In this document: piece after piece, positions 1 to 5,797 of the stretch
Layout: the number at the start of each line of letters is the position of its first letter
Numbering within the stretch: position 1 is the stretch's first letter
Notes under the pieces: generated by a model
What the model saw: the letters and a program-made list of their open reading frames with translations, nothing else
What the model was told of the DNA's origin: nothing
Databases searched by the model: none
From: Burkholderia sp.
Lineage (GTDB): Bacteria; Pseudomonadota; Gammaproteobacteria; Burkholderiales; Burkholderiaceae
Assembly: GCF_018375725.1 (NCBI RefSeq)
Contig: NZ_JAHACR010000270.1
Coordinates: 1-5,797, forward strand
Direction: 5' to 3'
DNA: 5,797 bases
Program-made: the position numbers and the translations under genes

Positions 1-944
1 CATGGCATTCCGATGGAGTACGTCCAGTTCGGCGGCGTGCGCGGCAAGGGTCTGAAGACCAAGCTGTCGCTGCCGTTCAACCTGCTGCGCGCATGCTGGC
101 AGAGCCTCGGCGCGCTGCGGCGCGTCCGGCCGGACGTCGTGCTCGGGATGGGCGGCTACATCACGTTCCCGGCGGGCGTCATGACGGCGCTGAGCGGCCG
201 TCCGCTCGTGCTGCACGAACAGAATTCGATCGCCGGCCTCGCGAACAAGCTACTCGCGAAGCTCGCGAAGCGCGTGCTCGTCGCCTTCCCCGGCGCACTG
301 CCGCACGCCGAATGGACCGGCAACCCGATTCGTGCGGAACTTACGCACACGGCGCCACCCAAAGCACGCTATGCGGCGCGCAGCGGCCCGCTGAAAGTGC
401 TCGTCGTCGGCGGAAGCCTGGGCGCCGCGGCGCTGAATGAAGTCGTGCCGTGCGCGCTGGCGATGATGGCGCCGGACGAGCGTCCGCACGTCGTGCATCA
501 GGCCGGCGCGAAGCATATCGACGTGCTGAAGGCGAACTACGAGGCGGCAGGCCTCGCGTACGGCAGCGACGTGGAACTCGTGCCGTTCATCGACGACATG
601 GCGGCGGCGTATGCCGAGGCGGATCTGGTGATCTGCCGGTCGGGCGCGATGACCGTATCGGAGATCGCGGCGGTCGGCGTCGCGGCGCTGTTCGTGCCGT
701 TCCCTTATGCCGTCGACGATCACCAGACGACCAACGCCGCGTTCCTCGCCGATGCGCGGGCCGCGGTGCTGGTGCAGCAACGCGACCTGTCGGCCGAGTT
801 GCTCGCCGACTGGCTGCGCAGCCAGTCGCGGGCGTCGCTCGCGGAGATGGCGGAGCGTTCGCGCGCGCTTGCAAAGCCTGAGGCCACCGATGAAGTCGCG
901 CGGGTCTGCGCGACGGTGGCCGGCGCGAACCAGGAAGGACAGCA

Positions 945-948
<4 letters not shown>
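1..948 (+). CDS. murG: MurG, UDP-GlcNAc:undecaprenyl-PP-MurNAc-pentapeptide GlcNAc transferase (5' end missing)
   Basis: MurG transfers GlcNAc from UDP-GlcNAc to lipid I on the cytoplasmic face of the inner membrane, giving lipid II, the last cytoplasmic step of peptidoglycan synthesis. The frame is open from base 1 (His-Gly-Ile-Pro before the first Met at 13), so that Met is internal and the true start lies upstream. 315 residues are present. The family is usually about 355-367 residues, so roughly 50 N-terminal residues, including the glycine-rich GGTGGH-type loop, are outside the window. Visible family motifs are VLGMGGY (about 139-159), HEQNSIAGLANK (about 214-249), GNPIR, the second-domain nucleotide loop GGSLG (409-423), and CRSGAMTVSE (634-663), whose Glu belongs to the UDP-GlcNAc binding region. 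DDHQTTNA follows where the family has its conserved Gln/Asn cluster. The stop overlaps the murC start. No frameshift or odd residue was seen. Confidence 0.97.
932..939 (+). promoter_or_regulatory. Ribosome binding site of murC
   Basis: AGGAAGGA lies five bases before the murC ATG at 945 and sits inside the last codons of murG. It supports the ATG in the ATGA overlap as the murC start and allows translational coupling to murG. Confidence 0.75.
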
Positions 949-2342
<1,394 letters not shown>

Positions 2343-2343
2343 C

Positions 2344-3285
2344 ATGAGCGGGATCGATCCGAAACGTTTCGGCAAAGTGGCGGTGTTGTTCGGCGGCGAG
2401 TCCGCCGAGCGCGACGTGTCGCTCACCTCGGGCCGGCTCGTGCTGCAGGGCCTGCGCGACGCAGGCGTCGACGCGCATCCGTTCGACCCGGCCGAACGGC
2501 CGCTGTCGGCGCTGAAGGATGAAGGCTTCGTGCGCGCGTTCAATGCGCTGCACGGCGGTTACGGCGAGAACGGCCAGATCCAGGGCGCGCTCGATTTCTA
2601 CGGCATCCGCTACACGGGCAGCGGCGTGCTGGGTTCGGCGCTCGGCCTCGACAAGTTCCGCACGAAGCTCGTGTGGCAGCAGACGGGCGTGCCGACGCCG
2701 CCGTTCGAGACGGTACTGCGCGGCGACGACTTCGCGGCGCGCGCGCCCGAGATCGTCGCGAAGCTCGGCCTGCCGCTGTTCGTGAAGCCGGCGAGCGAGG
2801 GTTCGAGCGTCGCGGTGCTGAAGGTCAAGTCGGCCGAGGCGCTGCCGGCGGCACTCGAGGAAGCGGCGAAGCACGACAGGATCGTGCTCGTCGAGAAGAG
2901 CATCGAGGGCGGCGGCGAATACACCGCCTGCATCGCCGCGGATCTCGACCTGCCGCTGATCAAGATCGTGCCGGCCGGCGAGTTCTACGACTATCACGCG
3001 AAGTACGTCGCGGACGACACGCAGTACCTGATTCCGTGCGGCCTGCCCGCCGAGAAGGAAGCGGAACTGAAGCGCCTCGCGCGCCGCGCGTTCGACGTGA
3101 TCGGCTGCACCGACTGGGGCCGCGCGGACTTCATGCTCGACGCCGCCGGGAACGCGTATTTCCTGGAAGTGAACACCGCGCCCGGCATGACCGATCATTC
3201 GCTGCCGCCCAAGGCGGCGCGCGCGATCGGCATCGGTTATTCGGAGCTGGTGGTGAAGGTGCTGTCGCTTACGCTCAACGACTGA
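2344..3285 (+). CDS. ddlB: D-alanine--D-alanine ligase (DdlB type)
   Basis: Ddl joins two D-Ala with ATP in the cytoplasm; MurF then attaches the dipeptide to the UDP-MurNAc tripeptide. The protein has 313 residues, normal for the short DdlB type, with an ATP-grasp fold. Visible motifs: GGESAERDVS (17-26), with Glu22 in the place of E. coli Glu15 that binds the first D-Ala amino group; HGGYGENG (70-77); VKPASEGSSV (147-156); the omega loop FYDYHAKY (214-221), with Lys220 and Tyr221 equivalent to E. coli Lys215/Tyr216; GRADFM with Arg260 and Asp262; and LEVNTAPGMT with Glu275 and Asn277, the metal and phosphate ligands. The Tyr in the omega loop fits a D-Ala-D-Ala ligase, not a vancomycin-resistance D-Ala-D-Lac ligase, which carries His there. 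The gene follows murC after one base, so translational coupling is likely. Whether the genome holds a second ddl (ddlA) cannot be seen here. Confidence 0.97.
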   Translation: MSGIDPKRFGKVAVLFGGESAERDVSLTSGRLVLQGLRDAGVDAHPFDPAERPLSALKDEGFVRAFNALHGGYGENGQIQGALDFYGIRYTGSGVLGSALGLDKFRTKLVWQQTGVPTPPFETVLRGDDFAARAPEIVAKLGLPLFVKPASEGSSVAVLKVKSAEALPAALEEAAKHDRIVLVEKSIEGGGEYTACIAADLDLPLIKIVPAGEFYDYHAKYVADDTQYLIPCGLPAEKEAELKRLARRAFDVIGCTDWGRADFMLDAAGNAYFLEVNTAPGMTDHSLPPKAARAIGIGYSELVVKVLSLTLND

Positions 3286-3294
3286 AGCAGGAAC

Positions 3295-3300
3295 GGAAGA
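3295..3300 (+). promoter_or_regulatory. Ribosome binding site of ftsQ
   Basis: GGAAGA lies four bases before the ATG at 3305, in the 19-base gap after ddlB. It is moderate in match to the anti-Shine-Dalgarno sequence and supports this start. Confidence 0.6.
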
Positions 3301-3304
3301 CGTC

Positions 3305-4057
3305 ATGTGGAACAACGTTCGCCAGCTCAACCTAGCCGCCAGCGCGCTGTACGCGCTGTTGCTGCTCGCGTTGGCGGCGGCCGGCTGCTACTGGCTGATC
3401 CAGCGTCCGGCGTTCGCGCTGCGCGAGATCAGGATTGACGGCGACGTCGATCACATCAACGCGCCGACCGTGCGCGCGGGTGTGGTCGGCCGGCTGAAGG
3501 GCAATTTCTTCACCGTCGATCTGGATACGGCGCGCGTCGCGTTCGAACAGATGCCGTGGGTCCGTCACGCGAGCGTGCGCCGCGTATGGCCGAATGCGCT
3601 GGCTGTCACGCTCGAGGAGTACAAGCCGCTTGGGACGTGGGGCAGCGATCAGCTGGTGAGTGTCGACGGCGAGCTGTTCACTGCGAACCAGGGCGAGCTG
3701 GACGCCGAACTGCCCGCGTTCGACGGACCGGAGGGCAGCGCGAAGGACGTCGTCGCGCGGTACCACGACTTTGCGAAGTGGTTCGCGCCGCTGAACGCGA
3801 CGCCGGAGGAAGTGATGCTGTCGGCGCGCTACGCGTGGACGGTGAAGCTGTCGAACGGCATGCTGGTGGAACTGGGCAAGGAGCGCACCCATGAAGCGCT
3901 GCACGACCGGACCGAGCGTCTCGTCGCCGCGTGGCCGGCCGTCACGCAGCGCTGGGGCAAGGACATCGAGTACGCGGATCTGCGCTATCCGAACGGATTC
4001 GCGATTCGCGCGGCGGGCATGCGGTTCCTGACCGATACCGACAATCGGAAGAAGTAA
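3305..4057 (+). CDS. ftsQ: Cell division protein FtsQ
   Basis: FtsQ is a bitopic inner-membrane divisome protein that forms the FtsQBL complex and links the early cytoplasmic ring to septal peptidoglycan synthesis. The 250 residues are near the family size (E. coli 276). A short cytoplasmic N-terminus (1-10) is followed by one hydrophobic segment at about 11-32 (Leu/Ala-rich), which is a membrane anchor and not a cleaved signal. A POTRA domain follows at about 37-106: FALREIRIDGDV at its start, NFFTVDLDTAR, then MPWVRHASVRRVWPNALAVTLEEYKPLG at its end, a recognisable FtsQ signature. The FtsQ/DivIB beta domain occupies about 109-240. DLRYPNGFAIR (225-235) is the C-terminal strand region that in E. 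coli FtsQ contacts FtsB. The gene lies between ddlB and ftsA, the usual order. Its stop is inside a 9-bp tandem repeat that supplies a second in-frame stop. Confidence 0.96.
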   Translation: MWNNVRQLNLAASALYALLLLALAAAGCYWLIQRPAFALREIRIDGDVDHINAPTVRAGVVGRLKGNFFTVDLDTARVAFEQMPWVRHASVRRVWPNALAVTLEEYKPLGTWGSDQLVSVDGELFTANQGELDAELPAFDGPEGSAKDVVARYHDFAKWFAPLNATPEEVMLSARYAWTVKLSNGMLVELGKERTHEALHDRTERLVAAWPAVTQRWGKDIEYADLRYPNGFAIRAAGMRFLTDTDNRKK

Positions 4058-4071
4058 CGAGAGTAACGAGA
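4054..4071 (+). repeat. Perfect 9-bp tandem repeat over the ftsQ stop codon
   Basis: GTAACGAGA occurs twice, head to tail (4054-4062 and 4063-4071). The first copy carries the ftsQ stop TAA (4055-4057). Because the unit is a multiple of three, the second TAA (4064-4066) is in the same frame and acts as a back-up stop. It lies at the start of the 35-base gap before ftsA. Confidence 0.9.
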
Positions 4072-4081
4072 GATCACACGC

Positions 4082-4086
4082 AAGAG
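4082..4086 (+). promoter_or_regulatory. Weak putative ribosome binding site of ftsA
   Basis: AAGAG lies six bases before the ftsA ATG at 4093. It is a poor Shine-Dalgarno match compared with those of murC and ftsZ, which may keep FtsA synthesis low relative to FtsZ. That consequence is inferred, not shown. Confidence 0.4.
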
Positions 4087-4092
4087 CACTCT

Positions 4093-5325
4093 ATGAGCAA
4101 AGACTACAAAGATCTGCTGGTTTCCCTCGACATCGGAACGTCGAAGGTGGTGGCCATCGTCGCCGAGCTGAAGGGCGAAGGTCATTACGAGGTCATCGGC
4201 CTCGGCCAGAGTGAATCGAAAGGTCTGAAAAAAGGTGTGGTGGTGAATATCGAGGCCACCGTGCAGTCGATCCAGCGCGCGCTCGAGGAAGCCGAGCTGA
4301 TGGCCGATTGCAAGATCACCAACGTGTTTACGGGCATCGCCGGCAGCCACATCCGAAGCTTCAATTCGAGCGGGATGGTGGCGATCAAGGACAAGGAGGT
4401 CACGCAGACCGACGTCGCACGGGTGATCGAAACCGCGAAGGCGATCAACATCCCGACCGACCAGCAGGTGCTGCACATCCTCACGCAGGAATTCATCATC
4501 GACGGGCAGGAAGATGTCCGCGAGCCGATCGGCATGAGCGGCATCCGCCTCGAGGTGAAGGTGCACATCGTGACGGGTGCGGTGAGCGCCGCGCAGAACA
4601 TCGTCAAGTGCGTGCGCCGCTGCGGTCTCGAAGTGAACGACCTGATCCTGCAGCCGCTCGCGTCGTCGCTCGCGGTGCTGACCGAGGACGAGAAGGATCT
4701 CGGCGTGGTGCTGGTCGACATCGGCGGCGGCACGACCGACATCGCGATCTTCGCGGAAGGCGCGATCCGCCATACCGCGGTGATTCCGATCGCCGGAGAC
4801 CAGATCACGAGCGACATCGCGATGGCGCTGCGCACGCCGACGCCGGACGCGGAAGACATCAAGGTCAGCTACGGCATCGCGAAGCAGGCGCTTGCCGATC
4901 CGGACGAAATGGTCGAAGTGCCGGGCCTCGGCGAACGCGGTCCGCGCACGCTGTCGCGCCAGGCGCTCGCCGCGGTGATCGAGCCGCGCGTCGAGGAACT
5001 GTTCTCGCTCGTGCAGCAGGTCGTGCGCGAGTCCGGCTATGAAGAACTGCTGAGCTCCGGCGTGGTCATTACCGGCGGCGCATCCATGATGCCGGGCATG
5101 GTCGAGCTCGGCGAAGACATTTTCCTGAAGCCGGTGCGCATCGGCGCGCCGGAATATGCGGGCGGCCTCGCCGACGTCGTGCGCAATCCGCGCTATTCGA
5201 CGGCGATGGGCCTGCTGGTGGAAGGCAGCGCTCAGCGCATGCGCGGCCGCAAGGTCGCCGTGCAGTCCGGTTCCGCGGGCCAGATCTTCACGCGGATGAA
5301 GGAATGGTTCCTGAGCAACTTCTGA
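4093..5325 (+). CDS. ftsA: Cell division protein FtsA (actin-like membrane tether of FtsZ)
   Basis: FtsA is a cytoplasmic actin-family ATPase that polymerises, binds the FtsZ C-terminal tail and anchors the Z-ring to the inner membrane, then helps recruit later divisome proteins. The 410 residues match the family (E. coli 420). Visible: the phosphate 1 loop LVSLDIGTSKV (9-19) of subdomain 1A; the FtsA-specific 1C region after about residue 84, with GSHIRSFNSSGMVAI; the second phosphate loop DIGGGTTD (209-216); the adenosine motif VVITGGASMMPG (324-335); and a C-terminal amphipathic helix GQIFTRMKEWFLSNF (396-410), the membrane-targeting sequence. The frame is open upstream to 3931, but those 54 residues would be coded inside ftsQ and do not look like FtsA; MSKDYKDLL starting at 4093 is the expected N-terminus. 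Codon choice in the first few codons is less GC-rich (AAA, GAT, TTT-type), plausibly reducing structure at the start. Confidence 0.97.
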   Translation: MSKDYKDLLVSLDIGTSKVVAIVAELKGEGHYEVIGLGQSESKGLKKGVVVNIEATVQSIQRALEEAELMADCKITNVFTGIAGSHIRSFNSSGMVAIKDKEVTQTDVARVIETAKAINIPTDQQVLHILTQEFIIDGQEDVREPIGMSGIRLEVKVHIVTGAVSAAQNIVKCVRRCGLEVNDLILQPLASSLAVLTEDEKDLGVVLVDIGGGTTDIAIFAEGAIRHTAVIPIAGDQITSDIAMALRTPTPDAEDIKVSYGIAKQALADPDEMVEVPGLGERGPRTLSRQALAAVIEPRVEELFSLVQQVVRESGYEELLSSGVVITGGASMMPGMVELGEDIFLKPVRIGAPEYAGGLADVVRNPRYSTAMGLLVEGSAQRMRGRKVAVQSGSAGQIFTRMKEWFLSNF

Positions 5326-5342
5326 CACAACGAATCGGAATT

Positions 5343-5367
5343 CGCGCCGGTGCCGGCGGCTGGCGCG
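5343..5367 (+). promoter_or_regulatory. Predicted hairpin in the ftsA-ftsZ spacer
   Basis: CGCGCCGGT (5343-5351) can pair with GGCTGGCGCG-side bases 5359-5367, giving nine pairs in RNA (two of them G-U) around a seven-base loop. It starts 17 bases after the ftsA stop. No T run follows directly, so it is not a classical terminator. It might protect a processed ftsZ mRNA end or cause partial termination. In GC-rich DNA such pairing can also arise by chance. Confidence 0.35.
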
Positions 5368-5392
5368 CGACAGGGGGTTGCCCGATCTCCTG

Positions 5393-5414
5393 CCGAATAA
5401 CGGCCGAGTAGCGG
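5393..5414 (+). repeat. Imperfect tandem 11-bp repeat upstream of ftsZ
   Basis: CCGAATAACGG (5393-5403) is followed immediately by CCGAGTAGCGG (5404-5414); nine of eleven positions agree. Each unit begins with CCG and ends with CGG, so each is a short interrupted palindrome with a five-base centre. A T-rich tract follows directly. The arrangement could be an operator or a pair of small stem-loops before ftsZ, or it could be chance. Confidence 0.45.
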
Positions 5415-5427
5415 TATTTTTCTTGAC

Positions 5428-5432
5428 GGAGG
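5428..5432 (+). promoter_or_regulatory. Strong ribosome binding site of ftsZ
   Basis: GGAGG lies five bases before the ftsZ ATG at 5438. It is the best Shine-Dalgarno match in the window and fits the high expression expected of FtsZ. It favours the ATG at 5438 over the in-frame ATG at 5450. Confidence 0.8.
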
Positions 5433-5437
5433 CAACA

Positions 5438-5797
5438 ATGGAATTCGAAATGCTGGAAACCGAAACCAACGGCACCATCATCAAGGTGGTGGGCGTTGGC
5501 GGCGCTGGCGGCAATGCCGTGCAGCACATGATCAACCGTGGCGTGCAGGGCGTCGACTTCATCGTGATGAACACCGATGCGCAGGCGCTGTCGCGCGCAC
5601 GCGCACCGTCCGTGATCCAGCTCGGCAACACCGGCCTCGGCGCCGGCGCGAAGCCGGAAATGGGCCGTGCGGCGGCCGAAGAAGCGCGTGAGCGCATCGC
5701 CGACGCACTGCGCGGCGCGCACATGGTGTTCATCACGGCCGGCATGGGCGGCGGCACCTGTACGGGCGCAGCCCCGGTCGTCGCGCAAATCGCGAAG
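5438..5797 (+). CDS. ftsZ: Cell division protein FtsZ, tubulin-like GTPase (3' end missing)
   Basis: FtsZ is the bacterial tubulin homologue that polymerises with GTP into the Z-ring at midcell. The first 120 residues are present and the window ends in an open frame; the family is usually near 380-400 residues, so the T7 loop, C-terminal domain and FtsA-binding tail are outside. The N-terminus MEFEMLETETNGTIIKVVGVGGAGGNAV carries the T1 loop (GVGGAGGN). NTDAQAL (T3 region) and GLGAGAKPEMGR follow. The T4 loop, the tubulin/FtsZ signature, reads AGMGGGTCTGAAP (residues 101-113), where GGGTGTG is expected: residue 108, equivalent to Gly109 of E. coli, is Cys (TGT, 5759-5761). The reading frame and all other residues around it are normal, so this is a point difference and not a frameshift. 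It could be a true variant or a base-calling error. The start is supported by a strong GGAGG. Confidence 0.97.
   Translation, partial: MEFEMLETETNGTIIKVVGVGGAGGNAVQHMINRGVQGVDFIVMNTDAQALSRARAPSVIQLGNTGLGAGAKPEMGRAAAEEARERIADALRGAHMVFITAGMGGGTCTGAAPVVAQIAK

Larger units (their letters stand above)
5326..5437 (+). other. ftsA-ftsZ intergenic spacer
   Basis: This 112-base spacer is the longest non-coding stretch in the window. It holds a GC-rich hairpin (5343-5367), a tandem pair of 11-bp repeats (5393-5414), a T-rich tract ATTTTTCTT (5416-5424) and the ftsZ ribosome binding site. I found no convincing sigma-70 -35/-10 pair and no standard intrinsic terminator. It probably acts as leader or control region for ftsZ, but that is inferred from position only. 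Confidence 0.6.

Noticed and set aside
4228..4233. Run of six A in ftsA as a programmed frameshift site
   Set aside because: The codon phase (CTG AAA AAA GGT) does not fit the usual -1 slippery heptamer, and FtsA is full length and normal in frame 0.
5415..5420. TATTTT as a possible -10 box for ftsZ
   Set aside because: There is no acceptable -35 hexamer 16-18 bases upstream, and transcription would begin at the ribosome binding site.
5393..5424. Possible intrinsic terminator between ftsA and ftsZ (short dyad plus T tract)
   Set aside because: The stems directly before the T run have only three to four pairs, too weak for a terminator. Full termination would also cut ftsZ off from upstream transcription, and no replacement promoter is visible.
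5423..5428. TTGACG resembling a sigma-70 -35 box
   Set aside because: It overlaps the ftsZ ribosome binding site, and a matching -10 would fall inside ftsZ after its start codon, so it cannot serve ftsZ.
3985..5757. A 590-codon open frame on the minus strand across ftsQ end, ftsA and ftsZ
   Set aside because: It is a GC-driven shadow of ftsA/ftsZ with His/Arg/Asp-rich composition, no motif and no plausible start context.

Overview
The window is a stretch of the division and cell wall (dcw) gene cluster of a GC-rich betaproteobacterium, most probably Burkholderia and perhaps the B. cepacia complex. The gene order, the very strong G/C bias at third codon positions and the protein sequences (for example the FtsA and FtsZ N-termini) suggest this. 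The assignment comes from recognition, not from a database search. All genes lie on the + strand, in the order murG (5' end missing) - murC - ddlB - ftsQ - ftsA - ftsZ (3' end missing). No mobile element, tRNA, rRNA, CRISPR array or foreign island is visible.

Layout: murG (1-948) overlaps murC (945-2342) by four bases (ATGA). murC is followed after one base by ddlB (2344-3285). ftsQ (3305-4057) follows after 19 bases and ftsA (4093-5325) after 35 bases. A 112-base spacer, the only sizeable non-coding stretch, separates ftsA from ftsZ (5438 to the window end). The tight spacing suggests one polycistronic transcript with translational coupling in its first half. There is no stretch above 300 bases without a gene.

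How the genes work together: MurG makes lipid II, MurC adds L-Ala to UDP-MurNAc, and Ddl makes the D-Ala-D-Ala dipeptide that MurF adds later. FtsQ belongs to the periplasmic/membrane divisome complex FtsQBL. FtsA tethers FtsZ filaments to the membrane, and FtsZ forms the Z-ring. Precursor synthesis and septum assembly are thus encoded side by side, with murB absent between murC and ddlB, as in E. coli.

This is a conserved housekeeping region and I found no new system. The point most worth checking is in FtsZ: the normally near-invariant tubulin/FtsZ signature GGGTGTG reads GGGTCTG (Gly to Cys, codon TGT at 5759-5761). Smaller observations are a 9-bp tandem duplication that gives ftsQ a second in-frame stop, and a hairpin plus a tandem 11-bp repeat in the ftsA-ftsZ spacer.
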